Shown here in pieces: positions 30,327-40,561 of a DNA stretch of 64,000 nt. The notes under the pieces were generated by a model. The model was not told the origin of the DNA. It was given only the letters and a program-made list of their open reading frames with translations, and did no database searches. The translations under genes and the position numbers were made by a program. This DNA comes from Anthracocystis setariae (taxonomy: Eukaryota > Basidiomycota > Ustilaginomycetes > Ustilaginales > Ustilaginaceae). Within the stretch, counting starts at the first letter, position 1; each line of letters starts with the position of its first letter. The stretch is taken from contig CAKMXJ010000037.1 of the NCBI GenBank assembly GCA_928724745.1, forward strand, positions 620,001-684,000, read 5' to 3'.

Positions 30327-30918
30327 TTAGAGTGGCCTCGGCCGTGAACCTCACCGGAGAGGTAGGAATCCGGGAAGGAGAGGTGGGGGGCGCGTACAGG
30401 TCCGGCGAGGAGCGTACGTAGATGGGCAAGCGAGGGGGTGAGATCGAACCTCTTGACGATGGCGAGCGCGACGGACCAAGGAACAACGGTACCAGCAAAG
30501 AGCCGACCCCATCAGACGGAATCCGGCTCGGTGGAGGGGTCACGGGGGCTGGCTCAGTGACACCGATAGGGGACGCAATGGCGTCGGACGGAGCAGCAAC
30601 AGCAGATTCAACCACGACGTCGGGCGCGGCAGTCACAGTAGCCACGGCCACGGCGTCCGGCGAGGTAGCAGAGGCAATCTCGGCTCCTCCGTCGGATGAA
30701 ACAGCAGCAGCAACCGCAGCCATGGGGACAGGCACGTCAGCAGTGGCGGCAACGACGGTTACAGCAGGCGTGGTATTACTGGTTGACGCCACCGGGGCAT
30801 CACTGGCGCTGGACGACAAGTTGGAGGCGGAATCGGCATCGGCTGGCGTCTTGGCAAGCCGAGCCGATCGACGCGAGGGAACGGTCGAAGCAGGAGAGGG
30901 TTTCTTCTTGGGCGCCAT
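30022..30918 (-). CDS. Antisense ORF of element F2, probably a truncated accessory protein
   Basis: 298 codons from MAPKKKPSPASTVPSRRSARLA. About 198 residues lie in the interior; the rest reads out through the LTR (29213-30326) and is probably not natural. The N-terminus is basic, then Ala/Val/Ser/Pro-rich and low in complexity. Start position and direction match the antisense accessory gene of gypsy E, whose N-terminus is also basic (MPATRSSTRRG), but the cysteine cluster is absent here. I infer that F2 lost the interior containing it. No enzymatic motif. Confidence 0.45.
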   Translation of the reverse strand: MAPKKKPSPASTVPSRRSARLAKTPADADSASNLSSSASDAPVASTSNTTPAVTVVAATADVPVPMAAVAAAVSSDGGAEIASATSPDAVAVATVTAAPDVVVESAVAAPSDAIASPIGVTEPAPVTPPPSRIPSDGVGSLLVPLFLGPSRSPSSRGSISPPRLPIYVRSSPDLYAPPTSPSRIPTSPVRFTAEATLMSAVGRLVNRPILFRERCGPVGLGRRVWVTRLCNWEVRGGLRRYVGGPIKATGPHSTRRRWSVGLSTAFDLLPTDAVGAPFSGSTAYSVLRCVSLVSRERS

Positions 30919-31064
30919 AGTGCTGATGGCGACGAGGGGGCTGAAAGTGATGATGGTAGTCCTTCAGCCTCATCACTCAGCCGCCGTCAAGCTCACAACG
31001 GCTGGAAGATGCGCAGCCCATTTCATTTCGCCTCGCAGGAGCTCGGGTCTCGGACGGGGGGTAA

Positions 31065-32178
31065 TGTCACAGGCAGAGAAGCCGAGGCGGCGGAAAACTG
31101 GTTTTTCGGCCGCTCTCGGCTCAAGCGCGGTTGAGAGGGCTACAGTCAACCGCCCTCGCATTTGGGTGAGGGAAGGTACGTGACCAGCAGTGCGCCGAAT
31201 TTAGTAGTGGCGTTACTCACGGGGGGCAAAGTTGGAGCGGTGGAAAACACGCTTCTCGGCCGCTCTCGGAGTGAGTGCGGCTAAGAGAGTCTCTTTCAGC
31301 CGTTTTCGCCCATAGCGATCGGATTGCGGCAGTTCGACGGCGCAGAGACGCCGGATCGCGACAAACGCCATCTCGAGGTGATCAGCAGGTGAGGGACAAC
31401 ATCTCGGACGCTCTCGGAGGCTTGGAGGTGATCAGCTGCTTGTACCACGGCTAGTACATGTGCACACGCGGGCCGTGCAGCTAGACAATAGGCTAGCGCT
31501 GGATCGGTCTTGCCATAGGGGCTTGGAGCTGTCATACTTAATGTCTCCTCACCTGGCTCGTAGTGGATGAGCTCCTCATCCACTCTACTTCTTACAACAC
31601 AGTCTCTAAGCTCAGTATAGCTTCTTAACGTCGTCTTCACGATCATTCAGTTTCTAGTTCAGTAAGTTGCAATACAAGTAGCATTGCAGCTTCCTCGCGT
31701 GCCTCCGTTCAAGTCGGAGAACAGCTAGACCTCGTCGGTACCGGTATCGACACCGCAGCGCGTAAACGCTGCCTACACGCTGACACCGGGACGGCAGGCT
31801 CAAAGCCGTTGCCGTGACAGCTTGGTGATCACGCCCAGTGCTCACCTAGATATCTAATTAGCTTCCTGTCTCATCAAGAGCGCTCGCGGGACACCAAGCT
31901 AACACACCGTAATACCGAGTACGCCGTGCTGCCGCTGAACGGAGCGCCAACAGCGTCAGTCGGTAATAGGTCGAACGCGGTTGAGAGGCCCACACTCCAC
32001 CGCCGTCGAGTCGAGTGCGGCCCAGTCGTCGTTATCGGACCGCCGACGTATCTGCGCAACCCACCTCGTACTACCCAGTTGCGCAGGCGCGTAACCCAAA
32101 CTCGGCGGCCCAGCCCAACAGGACCGCACCGCTCTCGAAACAAGATCGGCCTATTTACCAGGCGCCCGACCGCTGACA
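31065..32178 (+). repeat. 3' LTR of element F2
   Basis: 1114 bp, same length as the 5' LTR and nearly identical apart from a cluster of differences around 31775-31870. Confidence 0.88.
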
Positions 32179-34913
32179 CCGTGTTTGTGATACGCGCCTG
32201 TGCAATTGGGAAGTATGAGGTGAGTTGCGCAGGTACGTTGGCGGCCCAATGAGGGCTATTGAGCCGCACTCAATTTGACGGCGGCGGAGTGTGAGTTTCT
32301 TGACCGCGTTTGACCTTTTCCCGACTGACTGCTGTTGGCGCTCCATTCAGAGGAAGCACAGCGTACTCGGTATTACGGCGTGATAGTCTGGTGTCTTGCA
32401 AGCGCTCTTGACAAGACAGAAGACTGATGAGCTGATTAGGTGAACACTGGACGTGATCACCAAGCTGTTACGGTGACAGCTAAGGGCCTGACGTCCCGAC
32501 GTCAGCTTGTAGGCAGCGTTATGTGCTGCAGTGTCAGTACCGGTACTGACGAGGTCTAGCTGTTCTCCGACTTGAACGGAGGCACGCAAGGAAGCTGCAA
32601 TGCTACTGTATTACAACTTACTTTACTAGATACTGAATGATGGTGAAGACGACGTTAAATAGCTATACTGAGCTGAGAGACGGTGTTGTAAGAAGTAGAG
32701 TGGATGAGGAGCTCATCCACTACGAGCCAGGTGAGGAGACATTAAGTATGTCCGCTCCAAGCCCCTATGGCAAGGTCGATCCGGCGCTGGCCTATTGTCT
32801 AGCTGCACGGCCTGCGTGTGCGCATGTACTGACCGCGGCACAAGCAGCTGATCACCTCCAAGCCTCTGAGAGCGCCTGAGATGGTGTCCCTCCTCTGCTG
32901 ATCTCCTCAAGATGGTGTTGTCGCGATCCGGCGTCTCTGCGATGTCAAACGGCCGCAATCCAACCACTATGACCAGAAGCGGTCGAAAGAGACTCTCTGG
33001 GCCGCACTCGCACTGAGAGCGGCTGAAAGGCGTGTTCTCTACCGCTCCACTTATGCCGCCTGGGAGTAACAACACTGCTCAATATGACGCACTGCCGGCA
33101 GCGTACCTCCTCTCCTCCAATGCCAGAGCGGCCAAATTTGATCAACCGCGCTTGGGCTGAAGGCGGCCGTAAAACAAGTTTTCCGCCGCCTCGGCTTCAC
33201 CGCCTGTGACAGCGGCCTTGCCTTCCACCTTTTCAACAAGTTCCACCTCGGCGCTTCTCCACGCATCAACAAGTCGGAGATGATGCAGTTTCCTGACTTC
33301 ACATTGAGCAAGGCTTGGTACAACCTCAAGCTGTTTCCAACATCAAAGTCCGCCACAGAGCCGATGTCGTACCAGGCTCAGCAAAAGGCCTTCAGTGCGG
33401 CCTTTGAGCGTCAGGGCATCCATTTGTCCAAAGTCACCCATCTCATGCGCTCCACAGGTGCAAGGATTGCCGATCTGAATGGCGCTGATACCAAAGACAT
33501 CTGCAGGTCCGGTTGCTGGGCGCAGGGAGCAATAGGGGGTATCAATTTCTGCGGACTTCCGAAAGCACGTGCTTTTGATTTTGCGGACTTTTTTTGGATA
33601 TTGAGCGCCCCACAACTGCTGCGTGCTTTCAGACGTGTTTTTCACTCGATCTGCTCATCTGACCCCGATTGCACTGATCGGCTTGTTGAACTATCGCTCC
33701 TCGTCACCTTGCTTGACTCAATCAACATCTTTTGTACACACATCTGAGCGAACTGATTTGCTTGTTATCATTGCAATGTAGAAGGAATTGAATGCGAAGG
33801 GTTACATGAGAGCTTGGCCTGTGGATGTGACAGAATTGCTGCCCTCGACGTCGTTGTTCTCGTCGTTGTCTTTGTCCTCGTCTTCATCCTCGTCAGAGTT
33901 GTGGCGACGATTAGCTGCTCTTGCTTGCACTGCAGCATATGCAGCAGTGCCCTTTCCATGGCGCCTGGACTCCGGTGTTGAGTCCACCTCCATCCGAGCA
34001 GTTGAATGAAACAGAGCCTGAAACATAGACTCACGAAGATCATGCGCAAGTGCGGTCCTGCGATTTGAGAGAGCATTTTGACTCATGTTGCGAGTATCGA
34101 GGTCGAGCTCTTCCTCGTAGCGCTGCTGGTTAGCACGTCGTATGGCTCTGATTTCGTGTTCTTGGTCTTGCGCTTGCTCTTGATTGGTACATTCTGCTCG
34201 CTCAAACTGCTGAGCAGCGTCCTCGGTCACAGCCAGGAGTTCAGCAAGGTTGTCAGGCTGATCATATTGACTGGCAAATGTGTGAGCGATGATACAAGCC
34301 TGCATCGTCTTTGCTGCTGTGTTGAGGTCTTGAACTCGATAGATGTTTCCGCGGTAGTCCTTCAGGCATTGAAATCGGTTCTTCAGGTATGCGATTGCGT
34401 TCTCAACTCGGCCTCTCACCCTTGAAAGGCTGGCGTTGAAGTGCTTGAGGTCGCGGCTCTTGTCGGCTTGGATATGGTGGAATGGTCCTACGGTGAAAGG
34501 CGAAAAGCCGTATCCACCATCAACCCAGATAAACTCACCTTTGTCAAGATAAAGACGGGGTTTCTTTAAGATGTTGCTTCCAGAGGTCCATACTCGTGAA
34601 TCTTGAACGCTACCAGGCTGACCAACAACAGACTCGACAATGCGCAGTGAGTGTGGCATGATAACCAAAGCAACGTTGATTGAGAAGATTCCCTTGTAGC
34701 TGTAGTGCTCCTTGGACATCAGGCCTGGTCGAAATGCAAGCTTGAAGTGTGTTCCATCCACAACAAGCCATCCTTTTCCCCACTCTTCAACACCGGACGT
34801 CCTGCGAACCCAAGCTGCAGCCTTCTGTCGTTCCTCCTCACTGGCAAATCGCATGACTTCTCTATTGAGTTGGTTGAGCCCGTCGACGGTGACAACGGAG
34901 ACAGAGGCAAGCT

Positions 34914-35833
34914 TGTTGGATCACATAGATCCGAAAGTCATCTCATACTTAGAGTATTTTACTTAACGGCACTAAACACGCAGGCCCGCGTGTTTGAACG
35001 CAAGGGGTAAAGAACCGAAATAGCACGCGCGCGAAATAATAGGGAATAATATTCGAACCCCACTTCAGGAAGAAGGGTAAACCCTGGTTCCGCGCCGTCG
35101 TGGACATCAAGACTAGCTGGACACCTCACACGCGTGGTTGCGTGTTAAATATACAGCTCCTCGCGATCACCTACTCGACGAACCAATCAGCTCAAGTTGG
35201 GGTTATGATACGAACAAGACTCAAGGGTCATAATGGGTCACCCTCATAATCAAGGGTGAACCCCATTTGCGGACGACGTTGCCCCGAACGAATCAGAGGT
35301 AAGCTGCTAGTAGACCGTTAGGGAATAGTCCCGGAATGGCGAGGACACACGCAAGACCGCGTGTATAGAAGCACAAATCTCAGTCGACATGGGACGTTAT
35401 GAAGTACGGCTACAGCGACAAGAGATGTCACTTTGCCGTATTTGAGAATCAGCGCCACATGTATATATAGAGGCCGCAAGACACCCTACAGGGATTGTAA
35501 TATCATCGAATCATCAACTAACTAAGTGTGTTCCTAACACCTAACCAAGTACACCAACACGCAGGCTTGCGTGTTTGCCTCTCACGTGGTAACCTACCAA
35601 GCTTCCTAGCCTACAGCGCCCACTCGGACAAGTGCGGCTAACCTCGCTTCGCTCTTGTTGGCTTTATCGCCGAAAAGGGTTGACAATTAACTTAGTGATC
35701 CCAAACACACTTCCAAGACCGCTACTTGAAGTGAATCAAGGGACGCGGTGAACACGCGCCCTTGCGTGTCTGCAATCACACTCGAACGTCTACCCACCAC
35801 GCTACAGTGATTAGACGCACGTAGAATCTCACA
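34914..35833 (+). repeat. 5' LTR of copia B
   Basis: 920 bp with TATATATAG about 375 bases before its end and five palindromes of the type ACACGC-N-GCGTGT (near 34975, 35128, 35344, 35553, 35751). Related in its 3' half to family-D LTRs. Confidence 0.95.
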
Positions 35834-35845
35834 GGTTATGAGCCC
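35834..35845 (+). other. Primer-binding site of copia B
   Basis: GGTTATGAGCCC, same as in copia A and C, with the gag-pol ATG inside (35838). Confidence 0.8.
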
Positions 35846-38800
35846 AAGGCCTACTGGAAACTCGGAAGGTAGCTACAAAGGAACCCGATCGCGAACCCGT
35901 CGCTCCGATTCGATTACTGGTACACCCAGTAGAGACGACGAAGAATCTACCCTATCCCTAACTCCACCTCCTACAGTACAAACCCGCAACGTTGCGTTTA
36001 CAATGGGTACGGAGATTGATCAAACGAAACTTCGCTTGCCAAAGCTCGAGCAAGCGAAAGACTACTACATGTGGAAGGACAGAACCATAGATGTTCTTAT
36101 GCAAAAGGGGATCCGCGTCTACGGAATCATCAAAGGGATCTTCCCCAAACCTCCGGAGTCCGACCCCACGTACCTCGAATGGCTCAACGCCAATCTCACA
36201 GCATGCGGAATGCTTCGAAGCTGCATGTCAATCGACATAAAGCACACGATCAGCGATCTCGAGGATGCCAGGACCATCTGGATCACCCTCGAAGACCGAT
36301 TTGCCAAGTCAATGCGATGGCAACTCGAGGAAATGGAGACCGAGTTCAACAGTCTCAGACAAGAAAAGCGGACCATCGACGGCTTCGTTGGCAGAATCAA
36401 GCAGCTTGCCGAACAACTGACGTTGGCAGGCTATAACATAAGTCATCACAAGAAGTACAGCGTCCTCATGAAGGGACTACGCAAAGAGTACGAGAACATC
36501 GCGTCGCAAATCATGGAAACGTACAGAGCTCGCCGAGAGCAAACTCAGATGATTATCCACCGCGAAGGGGATGAAAACGAGAGGTTCACAATGGCAAAGG
36601 CACACATCGACGAGAAAGTAGAGTTTGACTCCATAGTCACAAGGTTGCGTGGCGAAGAACTACGCCTCGGACTCCACTCACACGGTCTGGACCAACAAAC
36701 AAAGCAAAACCAGTCAGCCTACTTCGCCAGCGACGGAAAGAAGACGAAGAGGCCAAACACGCAACGTCGTAGGAAAAGAACTCCCATCGAAGAAATAACC
36801 TGCTTCAATTGCAACGAAAAGGGGCACTACCAGAATAAATGTCCAAAGAAAACGAAGCAGGAGAACACGCAAGGTTGCGTAAAAGACGGCAACGTCAACA
36901 ATGAAAACGCCTACTCCGTTAGCGAGTTTACCCATCCGCGTTCAACTATGTGGCTCATGGACTCAGGAGCTAGCAGGCATATCTGTTGCAATCGTTCTCT
37001 TTTCACAGACCTCCGTACAGGTGTATCAATGAAACCCATCTGGGTGGCCAACGACGTACCCGTCCAGGTCGAGGGCGTTGGCACAGTGCACCTAGATGTC
37101 AACGTCGGACAAGGAGACGTCAACAAGATCATGCTAACGAACGTAGCTTACATCCCATCCTTCAATGTCAACCTCTTATCCACAGGAGTGATGAGGAAGA
37201 AGGCGGAGATCACCACCAACGATAAAGAAACCATAGCAAGGACAAAGAGTGGCCGCATCACTTGCAGGGGTGTACATATTGGACCACTCACGTACGTTGA
37301 TCAAGCAGGTATTGACTTTGCAGGGCTAGCCGCAGAACACAAGGAGCCTGATCGATGGCATAAGCGTCTCGGCCACCCTGGAGAGCGACGTCTGGAAGAA
37401 ATCGCAAAAGAAGTCCCAACAGTCACGTTGAGTGCAAAGAAAAACCGCCAACTCTGCGAAACGTGCGAGATTGCCAAGTCCCACAAGCAACCGTTCAAGC
37501 ACGCAACGCCGCGTGTTGAACATCCGCTTGGCTTAATCCACACGGACGTCAAAGGACCAATTCCCACCGAAACTCCTCAAGGATACAAGTACGCGGTCAC
37601 ATTCATCGACGATTTTTCTCGACACACAATGGTGTACCTGATCACTCGCAAGAGTGAGGTGTTCGGCTGCCTTCAGGAATATAAGACGACCATGGAGAAG
37701 CAAACCAGATACCCACTCAAGAAGCTCAGATCCGACAACGGAGGAGAATACACAAGCATGGAAATGGATACCTTCCTCACTTCCCACGGAATCCTGCATG
37801 AATTCACATCCCCATTCGCACCTGAACAAAACGGCGTTGCGGAAAGGATGAACAGGACATTGTTCAACACTGTACGTTGCTTGTTGATACAATCCCATGC
37901 TCCTGACACACTATGGGGCGATGCTTTACTTCATGCAACCTACTTGAACAACAGATTACCGACGAAAGGCAATGGTGACAAGATCCCGATCAAAGTCTTG
38001 TACGACAAGATGCCAGACCTCTCTCTTGTACGAACTTTTGGTTGTGCAGCTTATGCTCACATTCCAACGGAGAGGAGGTCCGCACTCGATGACAGAGCTG
38101 TCTCATGTGTCTACCTAGGGATTGCGGCAGGAACTAAGGCTTATAAGTTGTACGATCCCGTCGAGAAAAGGTACCTGACGCAGGTGCATGCAACCTTCGA
38201 CGAAGAGTCTTTCCCTTACAAAGGTTCTCCCGAGAAACAACTTGGCTTGCCAACACGCGACGTCTGGAGTTCGGAACAACAGCCTGCCCCGCTCACACAG
38301 GCTTCAAATCAAGGAAATGACGAAGGGAACGATGGCAGCCTTAGCAGGTGGCCGTACCTCACCGAACAAGAGAGAGAACAAGGACTGACAACCCCGCCAG
38401 GTTCCCCACCAACGTCGCCGCGTCTGCAAGCCCTCGCAATTCAAGAATTCAATGACGAGTTGGAGCACGCGACGTTGCGTGTTGACGAACCAGACAGCGT
38501 TGGGTTACTCGACGACGAACCTCGAACAATCATGCAAGCCTCCCAACGCCCAGACTGGTCGCTATGGAAAGAAGCTATCGATAAAGAACTCAACTCTCAC
38601 AGCGAGAACGATACATGGCGTTTGGTAACGCCACCTAACGGGGCCAACATCATTGGGAGCAGATGGGTCTTTAAAGTAAAACGCAAGTCCGACGGATCGA
38701 TAGATAAGTACAAGGCTCGTCTTGTAGCACAAGGCTTCGCTCAAAAACATGGCATTGATTATGACGAGACCTTCGCTCCGGTAGTAAAACTGTCCACATT

Positions 38801-40124
38801 GCGATTACTCATGATCATCTCATTACAAATGGGATGGAGTATCTACCAAATGGACGTGGCCACAGCCTACTTAAACGGGGAGATCGACGTAGACTTATAC
38901 ATGAGGCCACCCCCCACGGTCGAAGAGTCTCGAGGGACCCCGCAAGGTCAAGTGTGCAAGCTAAATAAGTCGCTTTATGGACTTAAGCAGGCAGGTCGAA
39001 CATGGTACCACAAGGCCGACACCACGCTCCGAGAAATGGGATTTAAGCGCAGTGAACACGACTCCGCCCTCTACTTCAAACACGCGGGCCCGCGTGTTGA
39101 AGATCAACCCATCATCTTAACCCTGTACGTCGACGACATCTTAATCTTCGCCAAAACACACGAGTTGGCGAAGAGTGTTATGGATGAACTCCGAAAGCAC
39201 TTCAAAATGACTGGCGGAGACCCGCTCGACTACATCCTGGGAATCCAAGTCACCCAGTCTCCACAGTCTATACACCTTGCCCAAACCAGTTACATACACC
39301 GTCTACTGGAAACCTACGGCCTTGCGTGTGCAAACATAACGCATACACCCATCAATCCAACTCACGATCTCAAAGGAGGAGATCCTCTTTCACCTACAGA
39401 GCACTCCACCTACCGAAGCCTCGTCGGCCAGGTCCTTTACATTGCAACATGCACACGCCCCGACATTGCTTATGCCGTCCAGAAACTCAGCCGTGAGCTT
39501 TCCCGACCGCACCACAACGCCATGGTGCAGGCCAAACATTTACTCCGATACCTCAAAGGGACCGCCTCACACGGACTACGTTACACACGCATAGCTGACC
39601 TCACACCCGCAACCTCGCGTGTTGACCTTGGACAGTATTTGCAGACATACACCGACGCAGATCACGCGGGGGACACTATTACTTCGCGATCAACTTCGGG
39701 GATTGTTAACACCGTCGCAGGAATGCCATACAGCTGGTTATCAAAACTTCAGTCCATCATCACAGACTCAACGACCTATGCCGAGTACGTAGCCATGGCC
39801 GAAGCTGCAAAGGAGATCATCTGGACACGCTGGATCGCATCCGAAATGGGACTCAAAGTTGACACACCCACACAGCTCATGGTCGACAACCGAGCAGCAA
39901 TCGAACTCGCAAAAGAGTCAAGATTCCACAATCGAACTAAACACTTCAGGCTTAAGTATCACATTACACGAGAATATCAAGCTAACAATGTCTTGACGGT
40001 GAAAGCCGTGTCCACTAGCGACCAATTGGCCGATATGCTAATGAAAGCTTTGGAGAAGAACAAGACTCAGGCAAACCGCGAAGCATTAAACATCAAAACT
40101 CCGACAAACAACGTTGTGGAGTAA
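35838..40124 (+). CDS. Copia B Gag-Pol polyprotein
   Basis: 1428 residues, uninterrupted. Same domain order as copia A and alignable along its whole length: Gag, CCHC knuckle CFNCNEKGHYQNKC (322-335), protease LMDSGAS, integrase (HKRLGHPG, HTDVKGP, RSDNGGEY), reverse transcriptase with YVDD (1097-1100) and RNase H (YTDADHAGD). The linkers that hold NPTSG in copia A hold HATPRVE, HATLRVD or HAGPRVE here, encoded by family-B palindromes such as the perfect 20-mer at 39079-39098. Sequence divergence from copia A is large enough to call a separate family. Confidence 0.95.
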   Translation: MSPRPTGNSEGSYKGTRSRTRRSDSITGTPSRDDEESTLSLTPPPTVQTRNVAFTMGTEIDQTKLRLPKLEQAKDYYMWKDRTIDVLMQKGIRVYGIIKGIFPKPPESDPTYLEWLNANLTACGMLRSCMSIDIKHTISDLEDARTIWITLEDRFAKSMRWQLEEMETEFNSLRQEKRTIDGFVGRIKQLAEQLTLAGYNISHHKKYSVLMKGLRKEYENIASQIMETYRARREQTQMIIHREGDENERFTMAKAHIDEKVEFDSIVTRLRGEELRLGLHSHGLDQQTKQNQSAYFASDGKKTKRPNTQRRRKRTPIEEITCFNCNEKGHYQNKCPKKTKQENTQGCVKDGNVNNENAYSVSEFTHPRSTMWLMDSGASRHICCNRSLFTDLRTGVSMKPIWVANDVPVQVEGVGTVHLDVNVGQGDVNKIMLTNVAYIPSFNVNLLSTGVMRKKAEITTNDKETIARTKSGRITCRGVHIGPLTYVDQAGIDFAGLAAEHKEPDRWHKRLGHPGERRLEEIAKEVPTVTLSAKKNRQLCETCEIAKSHKQPFKHATPRVEHPLGLIHTDVKGPIPTETPQGYKYAVTFIDDFSRHTMVYLITRKSEVFGCLQEYKTTMEKQTRYPLKKLRSDNGGEYTSMEMDTFLTSHGILHEFTSPFAPEQNGVAERMNRTLFNTVRCLLIQSHAPDTLWGDALLHATYLNNRLPTKGNGDKIPIKVLYDKMPDLSLVRTFGCAAYAHIPTERRSALDDRAVSCVYLGIAAGTKAYKLYDPVEKRYLTQVHATFDEESFPYKGSPEKQLGLPTRDVWSSEQQPAPLTQASNQGNDEGNDGSLSRWPYLTEQEREQGLTTPPGSPPTSPRLQALAIQEFNDELEHATLRVDEPDSVGLLDDEPRTIMQASQRPDWSLWKEAIDKELNSHSENDTWRLVTPPNGANIIGSRWVFKVKRKSDGSIDKYKARLVAQGFAQKHGIDYDETFAPVVKLSTLRLLMIISLQMGWSIYQMDVATAYLNGEIDVDLYMRPPPTVEESRGTPQGQVCKLNKSLYGLKQAGRTWYHKADTTLREMGFKRSEHDSALYFKHAGPRVEDQPIILTLYVDDILIFAKTHELAKSVMDELRKHFKMTGGDPLDYILGIQVTQSPQSIHLAQTSYIHRLLETYGLACANITHTPINPTHDLKGGDPLSPTEHSTYRSLVGQVLYIATCTRPDIAYAVQKLSRELSRPHHNAMVQAKHLLRYLKGTASHGLRYTRIADLTPATSRVDLGQYLQTYTDADHAGDTITSRSTSGIVNTVAGMPYSWLSKLQSIITDSTTYAEYVAMAEAAKEIIWTRWIASEMGLKVDTPTQLMVDNRAAIELAKESRFHNRTKHFRLKYHITREYQANNVLTVKAVSTSDQLADMLMKALEKNKTQANREALNIKTPTNNVVE

Positions 40125-40142
40125 CACTCGACGTCGCGTATT
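35981..40142. repeat. Dispersed family-B palindromes in copia B coding region
   Basis: Palindromes of the type AACACGC-N6-GCGTGTT, more or less decayed, start at 35981, 36864, 37500, 38252, 38466, 39079, 39605 and 40123. Each is at the place that aligns with a family-A palindrome in copia A. The one at 39079-39098 is a perfect 20-mer. Confidence 0.82.
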
Positions 40143-40561
40143 TGCCTTGTACATATTTTTCCCGACCCGACTCGACCTTGACAGATCCGACCAAACAAGA
40201 AAATCCAAGAAATCGGAGGGGCACCCCCCATCAACAAAAAACACGTAAAATATCTAAGCCGACAGCCAGGCACCAAAAACACAACCTCGCGTGTTCAAGA
40301 TTAAAGCCACACGCAAGCCCCAAACCCTGCGCCAACGCCACAGACTTCATATCGGCGCATCCGCCTCACAAAGCGTGGAGGCGCAATCACCAACACTCGA
40401 CACTGAGTATCCATACCGGACTCAGTCACACACTCAATAGCCGCAAACAAAGAGTTTATCACTGTGGCTTACGCAACTACAGAAGTCAACAGAACATCCC
40501 TACAGGCTCGTTCATTAACACCACCATCTCTCCTACACAAGCATTGTCGCCATCCATCACC

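Larger units (their letters stand above)
29213..32178 (+). mobile_element. Short gypsy-like element F2 with antisense ORF
   Basis: 2966 bp: LTRs of 1114 bp each (TGTCACAGGC...CGCTGACA) around a 738-bp interior. Perfect 5-bp duplication CCGTG (29208-29212 and 32179-32183). GACGGGGGGTAA directly before the second LTR looks like a polypurine tract, setting plus orientation; gypsy E has the same GGGGGGTAA-TG junction. The interior has no polymerase, only an ORF read in antisense from near the polypurine tract, the layout seen in gypsy E. It inserted in LTR F1 of its own family. Confidence 0.85.
29135..33211 (-). repeat. Solo LTR F1, split by element F2
   Basis: Parts 29135-29212 and 32184-33211 make one LTR of about 1106 bp, TGTCAGCGG...TGTGACA, in reverse orientation to the F2 LTRs, which it resembles throughout. 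A perfect 5-bp duplication GCGGC (29130-29134 and 33212-33216) lies in the Crypton gene, whose frame rejoins when F1 is removed. The copy has drifted; an ORF shared with the F2 LTRs is broken by a TGA here. Confidence 0.85.
26410..33747 (+). pseudogene. Crypton tyrosine-recombinase gene, decayed and twice interrupted
   Basis: Cryptons are DNA transposons that move by a tyrosine recombinase. Pieces: 26410-26621, a probable intron to 26700 (GC or mutated GT donor, GCAG acceptor), 26701-27183, 28846-29134 and 33217-33747. Subtracting elements H and F1 with one copy of each duplication leaves one reading frame. N-terminal motifs: YSQHQQEWFKWCDEQ and TVKAYITAIIDLYHLQRLQG; C-terminal HxxR box THLMRSTGAR. 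In-frame TGA codons at 27101-27103 and 28910-28912 fit lost CGA arginines, and several Cys codons (YKDCGDG, YCGDNTCG, SGCW) sit where family arginines are expected. The catalytic tyrosine is not obvious. The gene cannot work in this state. The 3' end could continue through a short intron after 33732. Confidence 0.75.

Noticed and set aside
30422..31183. Plus-strand ORF of 253 codons in F2
   Set aside because: Mirror of the Ala-rich antisense ORF. The antisense reading has a basic start and matches the gypsy E layout; the plus reading begins at the LTR edge without context. Not fully excluded.
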